A stretch of 47,887 nt of DNA from a virus, in IMG/VR virus record IMGVR_UViG_3300024265_000083, positions 1 to 47,887 of that record. The stretch is one strand, 5' to 3'. Positions within the stretch are counted from its first letter, which is position 1, and each line of letters begins with the position of its first letter. Below are positions 8,571 through 14,972 of the stretch, in pieces. The position numbers and the translations under genes are program-made. A model generated the notes under the pieces. It worked only from the letters and a program-made list of their open reading frames with translations, was not told where the DNA came from and did no database searches.

Positions 8571-9224
8571 ATGAACAGAAATTTAAAGGACTTTTTGATT
8601 ACATCGGCTGCAATTATCGCAGGGTTAGGGTTAATAGTATCGCTAACTTATATGCCCGAACCGACAAAGCCGAAAGTTAAGGAAGCATTTTTAGAAACCA
8701 CCGTTACTATCGAAGCAACTGCCACGATTGAAGAAACTATTACAGTGTCACGAGGTGTTACGAGAACGCCGGAACCTACGCCAACACCCAAGCCAGCATC
8801 AACTATCGTTACAACTAAACCTCACGTCACCAAAGTAGAGGCAGTGGATAGACTTAATAGAGCATTAGCAGGCTCACCGATGGCTGGATATGAAGATACG
8901 TTTTATGAGTATGCAAATAAGTTTAATCTTGACTGGCGGTTATCCGCAGGAATCGCAAAAATAGAATCAGGCTATGGCAGGCAAACACCAGGAGGCTTTA
9001 ATGCTTGGGGAATGACTTGCGGTTGCTCTACTTATCGTATCGGTTGCGGTACGGTTCAAGGTATTAGCTGGGATAGATACCCTAATTGGGGAACTGCGAT
9101 TTTAGCTCATAACGATTATATATTTAGAAAGTGGGGTTCAAATGCTGGGCCTTACAATATGAGAGGTTATGCAACTAGTCCAACTTGGCCTAGTAAAGTT
9201 AATTCTGCTATGAACTCTATATGA
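8571..9224 (+). CDS. Membrane-anchored glucosaminidase/lysozyme-like enzyme
   Basis: A 217-residue protein with an N-terminal signal-anchor helix (about residues 9-28), a Thr/Pro/Glu-rich linker (RTPEPTPTPKPAS) and a C-terminal lysozyme-fold domain. The segment WRLSAGIAKIESGYG places a likely catalytic Glu at residue 132, as in GH73-type glucosaminidases and transglycosylases; NAWGMT and TAILAHNDYI follow as usual. A membrane-tethered enzyme of this kind could be exported by the host and act in lysis as a SAR-type endolysin. It stands in its own transcription interval between two terminators. Confidence 0.75.
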   Translation: MNRNLKDFLITSAAIIAGLGLIVSLTYMPEPTKPKVKEAFLETTVTIEATATIEETITVSRGVTRTPEPTPTPKPASTIVTTKPHVTKVEAVDRLNRALAGSPMAGYEDTFYEYANKFNLDWRLSAGIAKIESGYGRQTPGGFNAWGMTCGCSTYRIGCGTVQGISWDRYPNWGTAILAHNDYIFRKWGSNAGPYNMRGYATSPTWPSKVNSAMNSI

Positions 9225-9282
9225 TATAATCTAATCTCGGGCGGACGCTCACTTTCAAGTGGGTTTGTGTACCAAGGGAATT

Positions 9283-9308
9283 AGCTCTCTTAATTGGGGG
9301 CTTTTTCT
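9283..9308 (+). terminator. Intrinsic terminator
   Basis: AGCTCTC (9283-9289) pairs with GGGGGCT (9296-9302) across a six-base loop, followed by TTTTTCTTT. A smaller hairpin, CACTT-TC-AAGTG, lies just upstream. It ends the transcript of the lytic enzyme gene and separates it from the opposing HNH gene. Confidence 0.75.
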
Positions 9309-9347
9309 TTGTGCTATATTAGCCATGTCGTTTCACAATAATTGATG

Positions 9348-9965
9348 TTAACTATTTCTAATATTTGGAGTATTTAAAGCACGCTCTATATCCCATCCAC
9401 GATATAAACGCTTGTTTAATGTTTTGTATTCAACAGCACTTTTTTCTTTAAGATCATATAGTTTAGTATTTTTACCTTTATAGGAAACGATAATATTATT
9501 TCTTCTATTACTAGATTGTTCAGATTTTAATAACCATTTACAATTTTCTTTATTATATCCCTTATTAACATCTATTCTCTCAATGCTATATTCATCAGAT
9601 GGTTTTTTACCCATATCATTATAGAAGTTTATAAACTTATGCCAATTTTTACAAACCTCTATACCTCTACCACCATAATTATTATATGCATAGTAGTTTT
9701 TGTTATGGCATCTTGTCATCATATATTTCCACGTTTTATATTCTTTTGTTTTACTCATTCCATGAGTTTTGTGTGCTTTTGATATAATTTCACGTTGAAG
9801 GCAGCCACATGATTTTGAGGTTCCTTGTATTAAACTTTGTTTTCTAACAATCCTTTCATTGCTGCAGTCACATTTGCATAAAAAAAAATGATCTTCTTTA
9901 GCAGGGTATTTAACACCGTGCATTCTTTTGATAACTGTATACCTACCAAACTTTTTATTTTCCAT
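9348..9965 (-). CDS. HNH/AP2-type homing endonuclease-like protein
   Basis: A 205-residue protein encoded against all its neighbours. Cys pairs (CKCDC and SCGC, residues ~28-55) suggest a zinc-binding N-terminus. Residues ~85-155 contain RCHNKNYYAYNNYGGRGI, YSIERIDVNKGY and NCKWL, the pattern of phage HNH proteins that carry AP2-like DNA-binding modules. The base composition is visibly more AT-rich than the flanking genes, and its binding site (AAAGG) differs from the phage-wide AAGGAGCA. Both suggest recent acquisition as a free-standing mobile gene. Activity is unproven. Confidence 0.75.
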   Translation of the reverse strand: MENKKFGRYTVIKRMHGVKYPAKEDHFFLCKCDCSNERIVRKQSLIQGTSKSCGCLQREIISKAHKTHGMSKTKEYKTWKYMMTRCHNKNYYAYNNYGGRGIEVCKNWHKFINFYNDMGKKPSDEYSIERIDVNKGYNKENCKWLLKSEQSSNRRNNIIVSYKGKNTKLYDLKEKSAVEYKTLNKRLYRGWDIERALNTPNIRNS

Positions 9966-10046
9966 TACAACCTTTCTTATTCCAATATTATATAAGTTAG
10001 CATAACATACACCGAAAAAATATCCTAAATAAATATAGATAAGTGG

Positions 10047-10073
10047 TTGACAATAAAACCAGCTTGATATAAC
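10047..10073 (+). promoter_or_regulatory. Promoter with extended -10 ahead of the ribozyme leader
   Basis: A consensus -35 TTGACA (10047-10052) and a TATAAC -10 (10068-10073) preceded by TG (extended -10), with a short 15-base spacer. Transcription would start near 10080, at an inverted repeat (TTGTCA 10081-10086, TGACAA 10102-10107), and then run through the hammerhead motif into the 10186 gene. Confidence 0.6.
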
Positions 10074-10100
10074 GTAGCTCTTGTCAGTGTGACGGCTTAA

Positions 10101-10170
10101 TTGACAAATATCGAAACCCTCTTCGGAGGGTATAGCGGAGATGACCTACCGCTACTGATGAGAGAGGTCG
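10101..10170 (+). ncRNA. Type II hammerhead ribozyme candidate
   Basis: All core positions of a hammerhead are present in circularly permuted type II order. C11.1-GAAA is at 10112-10116. Stem III follows: CCCTC-TTCG-GAGGG, 10117-10130, closed by A15.1-U16.1. H17 is A at 10132. Stem I is TAGCGG 10133-10138 paired with CCGCTA 10149-10154, and CTGATGA (10155-10161) and G10.1 come directly after. Stem II is open and weaker: G-C, A-U, an internal loop, then GTCG/TGAC. Cleavage is predicted between 10132 and 10133, in the leader of the 10186 gene. Stems I and III are perfect; only stem II is uncertain. Confidence 0.8.
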
Positions 10171-10185
10171 CAGCGAGGGAGGAAC

Positions 10186-10605
10186 ATGATAGCAGAAATA
10201 GGAAATGTATTATTAGTAACGGTAGCGTTTATAGCTTTCTTTGCTTTTATAATTATGGAAATAGTATGGACAGCTACCGCAACAAATTATAATGATGGTG
10301 GAGATGGAATCGGATATATCTTCTCATTTTTCATTTACTTAGGTTTCCTAGTAGCAATGAGTAATGAAAACTATCCTTGGTTGCCACCACCAGAAAGAAA
10401 TCCTATTATCGAATGGGAAATACTTATCGTATCGTCATTTCCATTTGTTGCTTTTGGTATAGCTATTGTCGGTGTCATGGGAACAGGCTTAATCTACCCA
10501 ATAGTTCAAACTATTAGAGAGCGAAAGGTTAATGCAGTCTTTTTATCATGGATAGTGATAATTCCTATTATTTTATTTAGCTATGGTAAATGGTTAGGAG
10601 TTTAA
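10186..10605 (+). CDS. Membrane protein of unknown function
   Basis: A 139-residue protein with four predicted membrane helices (residues ~6-28, 38-54, 76-102 and 116-134). The ATG follows GGGAGGAAC. It is the first gene after the hammerhead motif and extended -10 promoter, so its mRNA may carry a self-cleaved 5' end. No family was recognised; roles in superinfection exclusion or membrane control are possible but not supported by motifs. Confidence 0.75.
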   Translation: MIAEIGNVLLVTVAFIAFFAFIIMEIVWTATATNYNDGGDGIGYIFSFFIYLGFLVAMSNENYPWLPPPERNPIIEWEILIVSSFPFVAFGIAIVGVMGTGLIYPIVQTIRERKVNAVFLSWIVIIPIILFSYGKWLGV

Positions 10606-10606
10606 A

Positions 10607-10825
10607 ATGAACTTGATTAAAGTCCGCAAACCCCTAAGACACAGAAAGATAAACCGTTCATGTTCGGGTAGGCTCGTACCAACTAAAGGTAATTCCCTAG
10701 CTTGCCTAGAATGTAAGTGGATACTAGACAGGAGTCAGGTAGAGGGTAAGGGGTATGACTTCGAGGCAGCGGTTAGGGCAGGGATTAGGTATCAGGAGGG
10801 ACGAAACAAGAAGTATATAGCTTGA
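10607..10825 (+). CDS. Small basic hypothetical protein
   Basis: A 72-residue Lys/Arg-rich protein with a possible half zinc knuckle (SCSGRL, then CLEC). The start is one base after the membrane protein stop. The C-terminal half (FEAAVRAGIRYQEGRN) is helical. It may bind nucleic acid, but nothing specific is recognised. Its stop codon lies inside the -35 box of the next promoter. Confidence 0.65.
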   Translation: MNLIKVRKPLRHRKINRSCSGRLVPTKGNSLACLECKWILDRSQVEGKGYDFEAAVRAGIRYQEGRNKKYIA

Positions 10826-10851
10826 CTTCTCAACCACTTTGACAGTATAAT
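10822..10851 (+). promoter_or_regulatory. Strong sigma-70-type promoter
   Basis: TTGACT (10822-10827), an 18-base spacer and a perfect TATAAT (10846-10851). A second TTGAC begins at 10839 inside the spacer. It lies 20 bases upstream of the RHH regulator gene, which may therefore control its own promoter. Confidence 0.75.
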
Positions 10852-10870
10852 AAACCAAACGGAAAGGGGC

Positions 10871-11053
10871 ATGATGGCAAAACCGAAGAAAGAGTTAGTA
10901 GCTAGGAGCATACGGTACGAGCCTAGAGTTGACGAGGGGCTAAAGATTTTAGCGGATAGGGATAACCGCAGCGTTAATCAATATGTCGTTACATTACTAA
11001 AGAAAGACGTAGCAGCTAATCGTAAGTATATCGACCAAGTTAAGGGGGCGTAG
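10871..11053 (+). CDS. Ribbon-helix-helix (Arc/CopG-type) DNA-binding protein
   Basis: A 60-residue protein. VARSIRYEPRVDEGLKILADR followed by NRSVNQYVVTLLKKDV matches the strand-helix-helix pattern of Arc/CopG repressors, in which the strand residues read DNA as a dimer. Two ATGs (10871 and 10874) follow AAAGGGGC; either could be used. It stands first behind a strong promoter and is likely a regulator of the early genes downstream, possibly self-regulating. This is the only clear transcription factor in the window. Confidence 0.8.
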   Translation: MMAKPKKELVARSIRYEPRVDEGLKILADRDNRSVNQYVVTLLKKDVAANRKYIDQVKGA

Positions 11054-11226
11054 TGAAAATAGAGCATGACGAAGATATGGCATCAGATAGAGAATGTACT
11101 TATTGCGACGATAGTTTATCTAGTAAAGGCTATTTGAAATTAAATTCTTATGGGGATAGCCGAGATGTTTGCGATGCCTGCCTAATTAAAGTTCTTGATA
11201 ATGCTCTAATCTTTAAGGGGGCGTAA
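11053..11226 (+). CDS. Small zinc-finger-like protein
   Basis: A 57-residue acidic protein starting at GTG, which overlaps the RHH gene's stop. Two Cys pairs, CTYC (near residue 14) and CDAC (near residue 40), would form a treble-clef or ribbon-type zinc site. It is one of many Cys-rich microproteins in this phage. The function is unknown; a host-protein or DNA binding adapter is conceivable. Confidence 0.65.
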   Translation: MKIEHDEDMASDRECTYCDDSLSSKGYLKLNSYGDSRDVCDACLIKVLDNALIFKGA

Positions 11227-11321
11227 TGTACTACCGAGAAATTGATATAGGGGTAATAGTTTTTCTATTCGCTATCAGGTATTTAATCAACAAGGCAGTT
11301 AAGAAATGGAGGAGCGTATGA
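11226..11321 (+). CDS. 31-residue membrane microprotein
   Basis: An ATG overlapping the upstream stop (TAATG) opens a 31-codon frame with one hydrophobic helix (IGVIVFLFAIRYLI) and a basic tail (KAVKKWRSV). Its end overlaps the start of the next gene (GTATGAGC). The coupling at both ends supports translation. Nothing else can be said of its role. Confidence 0.5.
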   Translation: MYYREIDIGVIVFLFAIRYLINKAVKKWRSV

Positions 11322-11764
11322 GCAAGTTTAATGTAGGGCAGAGGGTAAGAACTGACAGAGGAGATATCCGTACTATTGAGAAAATTAAGGCTGATGGAAT
11401 ATATGCTTGCAAAGGTGAGGCCGGAACCTATACGGATAGTTATTTGTCGCCCCTCTCCATCGAAGATGTCCAGACAGGGGATATTGTAACACTTACAAAC
11501 AGAGGCATAACTGAATATGTCGGTATATTATTTGCTAGTGAATATTTCATAGTAGAAGGATTAAATACTTCCAACCCTAAAGAAGCACTTAGTAGGCCAG
11601 CTAGAGCAAACAACCTTTCAAGAGCGCAATACATTGAAGAGGCTAAACGACAAAACTGGACTCTCTACCTCCCCGATGAAGTAGAAGAAGAGATGATAGA
11701 GATTAAGGGTAAGCCGTATTCAGTATCAACTATTGACTTAGCCCTAAAAGCTTATGTCAAATAA
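11318..11764 (+). CDS. Hypothetical protein with KOW/SH3-like N-terminus
   Basis: A protein of 148 residues if it starts at ATG 11318, which has GGAGG six bases upstream; an ATG at 11306 would overlap more and lack a site. The N-terminus (KFNVGQRVRTDRGDIRTI) looks like a small beta-barrel of the SH3/KOW kind. The second part (VQTGDIVTLTNRGITEYVG) repeats that pattern. No catalytic motif was seen. It lies just upstream of the Rad52-like annealing gene. Confidence 0.7.
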   Translation: MSKFNVGQRVRTDRGDIRTIEKIKADGIYACKGEAGTYTDSYLSPLSIEDVQTGDIVTLTNRGITEYVGILFASEYFIVEGLNTSNPKEALSRPARANNLSRAQYIEEAKRQNWTLYLPDEVEEEMIEIKGKPYSVSTIDLALKAYVK

Positions 11765-11802
11765 CGAGCGAGTAACCAAACACGAGCAGTAAGGAGAGTA
11801 GT

Positions 11803-12591
11803 ATGGATTTAAAAATGCTAGCCGAGCCATTCCCTAGCGAGGACATCGAGTGGAGGGCAGGGGCGTTAATGCCTAATGAGGATAAATGTCTTGCCCTTGC
11901 TTATGTAACCAACAGAGCGATTATGAACCGTTTAGATGAGGTTTGTGACCCTGATGGTTGGTCAAATAATTTCGAGGCGTGGAGAGCTAAGGGCGTTCTT
12001 TGTGGAATCACTATCTATTTCGATGGTGGTATTGGCAAAACTAAATATGATGGTGCTGACGAAAGCAATATAGAATCCACTAAAGGCGGTTTTTCAGACT
12101 CTATGAAACGTGCAGCGGTTCAATGGGGGATAGGTAGATATCTTTATAAGCTCCCCGCATATTGGGTTAAGTGTACAACCTACAATGTCGGTGGTAAGCG
12201 TAAAGTTGGTAAGCTACTAGAAACGCCTGCCTTGCCCGAGTGGGCTAGACCAGAGGGAGATACAACTAAATCAACATCAAGTCACGTTGCAAGCGATTCT
12301 AAGCCCTCTAGCGACAAGCCTAATCCATCTACTAAGAAGGTATCAGAGGGTCAACTAAAACGCCTATACGCTATCAGGATGCAAAAAGGTTTATCCGAAG
12401 AGGCGGTCAAGAAAAACCTCAAGCAGAAATGGAACTTTGATAAGGAGCTTGAAGAACTACCAGTCACCACCTACAACGAACTATGTGACGGTATGAACAA
12501 GATGGATGATAAAGGTACGGTTAAGGTAACGGAAACCCCGCCGGAAGGGGATAGCGCACCAATTAACTTAGAGGAGGATATCGAGTTTTAA
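11803..12591 (+). CDS. Rad52/22-family single-strand annealing protein (Sak-like)
   Basis: A 262-residue protein. Residues 1-125 match the Rad52/22 domain (EDIEWRAGALMPNEDKCLAL, VCDPDGWSNNFEAW, then FSDSMKRAAVQWGIGRYLY), which forms rings and anneals complementary strands in phage recombination and replication. A low-complexity Ser/Lys linker follows. Then comes a small helical module (SEGQLKRLYAIRMQKGL) found after many phage annealing proteins. The C-terminus is the acidic tip NLEEDIEF, resembling the C-terminal peptide of SSB proteins. AAGGAGAG precedes the ATG. It heads the replication gene block and likely works with the helicase and RecU-like nuclease. Confidence 0.92.
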   Translation: MDLKMLAEPFPSEDIEWRAGALMPNEDKCLALAYVTNRAIMNRLDEVCDPDGWSNNFEAWRAKGVLCGITIYFDGGIGKTKYDGADESNIESTKGGFSDSMKRAAVQWGIGRYLYKLPAYWVKCTTYNVGGKRKVGKLLETPALPEWARPEGDTTKSTSSHVASDSKPSSDKPNPSTKKVSEGQLKRLYAIRMQKGLSEEAVKKNLKQKWNFDKELEELPVTTYNELCDGMNKMDDKGTVKVTETPPEGDSAPINLEEDIEF

Positions 12592-12592
12592 G

Positions 12593-12886
12593 ATGGAATA
12601 TAAAATAATTGACGAGATAGACAGGCGAGCCATTGAAGAAACTCTTAAGCATTACGGTTTAGTGTGGGATGCGGAACTTTTATACGGAGTTAAAGACGTT
12701 GACCATATTTCTCAAAGCGATTTAAGGATGGTTAAGAAAAGTTATTTTTATCAGAATAGACTTTTAAATCTTAGAATGGCCGAAGTCGGGAAAATACTAT
12801 CAGAGAAGTTTAATAAAGCATGTAAAAATGCAGCTAGGAATTTTGACAAGTTTGGACAAAAACTTAGAGAAAAGGGGAAATTATGA
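12593..12886 (+). CDS. Hypothetical helical protein
   Basis: A 97-residue protein, mainly alpha-helical and basic towards the C-terminus (FNKACKNAARNFDKFGQKLR). It begins one base after the Rad52-like gene stop and overlaps the KGG-protein ATG by four bases, so it is co-translated with both. Its placement suggests an accessory to recombination or replication, without direct evidence. Confidence 0.7.
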   Translation: MEYKIIDEIDRRAIEETLKHYGLVWDAELLYGVKDVDHISQSDLRMVKKSYFYQNRLLNLRMAEVGKILSEKFNKACKNAARNFDKFGQKLREKGKL

Positions 12887-13131
12887 GCAAGAGAGGCCCG
12901 AAACCAGGTAGTGAGAAAGCAAAGCACGGCGGTAATGCAGTCAAAGAGAAATATGGCATCGGTTTTTATAGACAGATAGGTTCTAAAGGTGGTCAAGCTT
13001 TAAAGGCTAGCAGAGATTCAGACTACTTTAAGAACATCGGCAAAAAGGGTGGTACTCAAACCCTAATCAATAACGGCACGGAGTTTTTTGTAGAGATAGG
13101 CAAGAAGGGCGGACGACCGAGGAAGGGATAA
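12883..13131 (+). CDS. KGG-repeat protein (stress-protein-like)
   Basis: An 82-residue, very basic protein with repeated KGG-type modules: FYRQIGSKGGQA, YFKNIGKKGGTQ and FFVEIGKKGGRP. This matches the KGG repeat of Con-10/GsiB-like stress proteins, which are hydrophilic and largely disordered. The spacing of about 25 residues and the GRPRK end suggest nucleic-acid contact. In a phage the role is unknown; it could be a DNA-compacting or protective protein. It is coupled to the upstream gene by an ATGA overlap. Confidence 0.75.
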   Translation: MSKRGPKPGSEKAKHGGNAVKEKYGIGFYRQIGSKGGQALKASRDSDYFKNIGKKGGTQTLINNGTEFFVEIGKKGGRPRKG

Positions 13132-13132
13132 T

Positions 13133-13372
13133 ATGGCTAAAAGAAAAACTATAGACCATGAAATGATGATAGCAACACAGGTAACCAATGTTTCAAGACA
13201 TTTAAAAAAAGGCCCAACGATAACCATTGGATTAGACTTTCCAGATTATTTGCCGGGAACTAAACAAGAAGCTGAAATATTAGCTCAAAAGTTGATTGAG
13301 CAATTAGCAGATGGCCCAATAAAAATAAAAGGGTTATCTCTAAAATGGTTTGAGGATATCGAGGAGTCTTAG
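13133..13372 (+). CDS. Hypothetical protein
   Basis: A 79-residue protein starting one base after the KGG gene. GLDFPDYLPGTKQEAEIL and KIKGLSLKWFEDIEE look like a small alpha/beta fold. No motif is recognised. The next small gene begins two bases beyond its stop. Confidence 0.65.
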   Translation: MAKRKTIDHEMMIATQVTNVSRHLKKGPTITIGLDFPDYLPGTKQEAEILAQKLIEQLADGPIKIKGLSLKWFEDIEES

Positions 13373-13374
13373 TG

Positions 13375-13542
13375 ATGGCAAGAATAATATGTGATAACTG
13401 TGAGCAATTTATAGTTAAGGCTAAGGTATTACCGGATAGATTGATTCCCTACAAACGTAGATGCCCCATATGTGGCGAGCGAATAGAGGATATCCCAAGA
13501 GAAAGGGCTTTATGTGGGCGTACTAATAGCACCAGACGTTAA
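13375..13542 (+). CDS. 55-residue zinc-ribbon protein
   Basis: An ATG directly after the upstream stop opens a short frame with CDNC (near residue 6) and CPIC (near residue 34), the two Cys pairs of a rubredoxin-like zinc ribbon, then a Cys-Arg end. Ribbons of this size in phages often bind RNA polymerase or ribosomes, but no partner can be read from the sequence. The 3' end overlaps the next frame by 29 bases. Confidence 0.65.
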   Translation: MARIICDNCEQFIVKAKVLPDRLIPYKRRCPICGERIEDIPRERALCGRTNSTRR

Positions 13543-13912
13543 GGAGAAGGCAAGTGATATTCTGGTTAGGTTGGATAATGAAAACGTCCTGTGCGTCGAT
13601 TGTCAGCTTGTATCGGTTACTCATAAGCATGGGGTTATATATTGCAAGCCTAAACCTCATGCTAATACGGGACTTAGGAAGATAGAGAAGCTGCCGACTA
13701 GGGTAGAGGGTTGCGATAGATTTAAAAATCATTGGGACGGCAAAACGATAGTCGCTCGTTTTATCAGGAACATGTCGTTAAACAGGGACGAACATACGAG
13801 GTGGGAGATATCTGACCAGCATGATAAAAAGATGCAGAGGGTTGTAGATAATCCTAAGGCTTATAGGTGTCCGCTGCTTCGGGAGATTTATATTGAGGGG
13901 GTGAGAATATAA
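13514..13912 (+). CDS. Cys-rich hypothetical protein
   Basis: A 132-residue protein. CVDC (near residue 27), a later YC, GC and a C-terminal YRCPLL could bind zinc. The GTG at 13514 gives a 29-base overlap with the preceding gene; a TTG about 19 codons later is an alternative. The basic middle (ARFIRNMSLNRDEHTRWEI) suggests nucleic-acid contact. No family was recognised. It is coupled to the following gene by a one-base stop/start overlap. Confidence 0.65.
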   Translation: MGVLIAPDVKEKASDILVRLDNENVLCVDCQLVSVTHKHGVIYCKPKPHANTGLRKIEKLPTRVEGCDRFKNHWDGKTIVARFIRNMSLNRDEHTRWEISDQHDKKMQRVVDNPKAYRCPLLREIYIEGVRI

Positions 13913-14223
13913 TGGAAGAGATAATTAAAGAACTAAAGGATTTAAAACTACAACAAAAATCAGGAGAGTTCACTGATGATCTACCTAGTGAAATTCACGG
14001 AAAGTATTTCGCAAATAAACCAGTTGCTGAGGGTTTGGATGTCGATAAGCATCGATGGTACGAGACAACCATAACGGTCTACAAGGTTGCTGAGGGTTTT
14101 ATCGGAGTTCGTAGTTGTACTGATCTCTTCTCTGAAAGTATGGGCTATGACGATGTGCAGTGGGAGCCATGGTTTGGAGAGATGGTTGAGGTCAACATAC
14201 CGACATATATAGTAAAAAAATAG
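13912..14223 (+). CDS. Hypothetical acidic protein
   Basis: A 103-residue soluble protein with an N-terminal helix (EEIIKELKDLKLQQKS) and a beta-rich remainder (HRWYETTITVYKVAEGFIGV, then VQWEPWFGEMVEV). No motif is recognised. It overlaps the preceding stop by one base and is followed by a GGAGG site for the lipoprotein-like gene. Confidence 0.65.
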   Translation: MEEIIKELKDLKLQQKSGEFTDDLPSEIHGKYFANKPVAEGLDVDKHRWYETTITVYKVAEGFIGVRSCTDLFSESMGYDDVQWEPWFGEMVEVNIPTYIVKK

Positions 14224-14234
14224 GAGGTTAAGAA

Positions 14235-14651
14235 ATGTATAAAAAGATTAGCGTAGTAATACTAAGTATCTTTATTATGCTCATAACTATGGGAGCAGAG
14301 GGCGGTTGCTTCGGTGATGAGGCAGACGTTGTATCGCATAACCTATCTAAAGACGCTGACCAGTTCAAGATAAACCGCAGAGCAGTGTTTTATAACGGTA
14401 TCACAGGAGAATACATGCTAACGATGGAAGGAAGAATATCCATTGAAGATGAGGGACATCAACTAGAAGTAGTAGTTAAGGTTGGTGACGATGCTTATAA
14501 GAAACACTTTTTAGGGCTATCAGACAAAATAGGATATATTGTCGAACAACTAGAAACAGCTGATGTAGATAGATACAGATACAAAGTCATATTTAGACCG
14601 CAGCAAATCATACCTGACTATGATATAGATGTTGGTAGTGACGCTAACTAG
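14235..14651 (+). CDS. Phage beta-sandwich lipoprotein-like protein
   Basis: A 138-residue protein with a signal sequence (KKISVVILSIFIMLITM) ending before GGC, although the lipobox (AEGGC) is not ideal. The mature part begins DEADVVSHNLSKDADQFKIN and continues with RRAVFYNGITGEYMLTMEGR, a pattern I recall from small beta-sandwich lipoproteins encoded by many phages of Gram-positive hosts. Proteins of this type are exported and anchored in the host membrane and have been proposed to act in superinfection exclusion. Its stop touches the -35 box of the next promoter. Confidence 0.7.
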   Translation: MYKKISVVILSIFIMLITMGAEGGCFGDEADVVSHNLSKDADQFKINRRAVFYNGITGEYMLTMEGRISIEDEGHQLEVVVKVGDDAYKKHFLGLSDKIGYIVEQLETADVDRYRYKVIFRPQQIIPDYDIDVGSDAN

Positions 14652-14680
14652 TTGACAACCAAATAGGGTTAGTTTAAAAT
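14652..14680 (+). promoter_or_regulatory. Consensus-like promoter
   Basis: TTGACA (14652-14657), exactly 17 bases, then TAAAAT (14675-14680). Start of transcription is expected near 14687. That is the first base of an element complementary to the loop of the downstream terminator hairpin. Confidence 0.75.
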
Positions 14681-14686
14681 AGGTAT

Positions 14687-14783
14687 AGCAACGGTACTTG
14701 AAAAGCTAACTTGTAACTAATAAAATAGAATTGCAAAAACCACCACCTTCTGTATCGTTGCTGAACAGCCGGTGGTTTTTGCA
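14687..14783 (+). ncRNA. Candidate structured small RNA (about 95 nt)
   Basis: The interval between a strong promoter and an intrinsic terminator holds no gene. The predicted 5' end AGCAACGGTAC (14687-14697) can pair over 11 positions, with one G-U, with GTATCGTTGCT (14752-14762). That segment lies mostly in the apical loop of the terminator hairpin. The helices cross, so they form either a pseudoknot or a mutually exclusive switch that could regulate read-through into the replication genes. No known RNA family was recognised. It could be a discrete sRNA or the attenuator leader of the replication operon. Confidence 0.55.
14732..14783 (+). terminator. Terminator/attenuator hairpin before the replication genes
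   Basis: TGCAAAAACCACC (14732-14744) is perfectly complementary to GGTGGTTTTTGCA (14771-14783). A small inner stem CTGT/ACAG lies under an 11-base loop. The GC-rich CCACC/GGTGG core followed by five T is a classic intrinsic terminator and works in either direction. The 14801 gene starts 17 bases later. Confidence 0.75.
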
Positions 14784-14800
14784 TATATTGAAAGGTTGTT

Positions 14801-14971
14801 ATGAGAAATGATGAGTATATCAACATTAAAATGGGTGTAGACGGCAATATATTTGGTCTCGAATATCATTCAATGACACTAGAAAAACAGAAAGAGTTAC
14901 ACGATACGTTTAATAGATTTAGTAAGTTTCTAGAAAGATATAAATGGAATGAAAGTAATGTAGAAAAATAA
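14801..14971 (+). CDS. 56-residue hypothetical protein
   Basis: An ATG preceded by GAAAGG opens a 56-codon frame: a beta N-terminus (DEYINIKMGVDGNIFGLEYH) and a long helix (EKQKELHDTFNRFSKFLER). Its stop lies one base before the next ATG. It is the first gene after the attenuator and reads as a normal small phage protein; no function is assigned. Confidence 0.6.
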   Translation: MRNDEYINIKMGVDGNIFGLEYHSMTLEKQKELHDTFNRFSKFLERYKWNESNVEK

Positions 14972-14972
14972 A

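Noticed and set aside
10101-10292. 63-codon TTG frame on the + strand
   Set aside because: It covers the hammerhead motif and overlaps the well-supported 10186 gene in another frame. There is no binding site, and the product has no sensible pattern.
14682-14693. 12-base exact match between the small RNA 5' end and 37702-37713
   Set aside because: In 48 kb dozens of 12-base matches are expected by chance, and the second site is within a coding gene in no special context.
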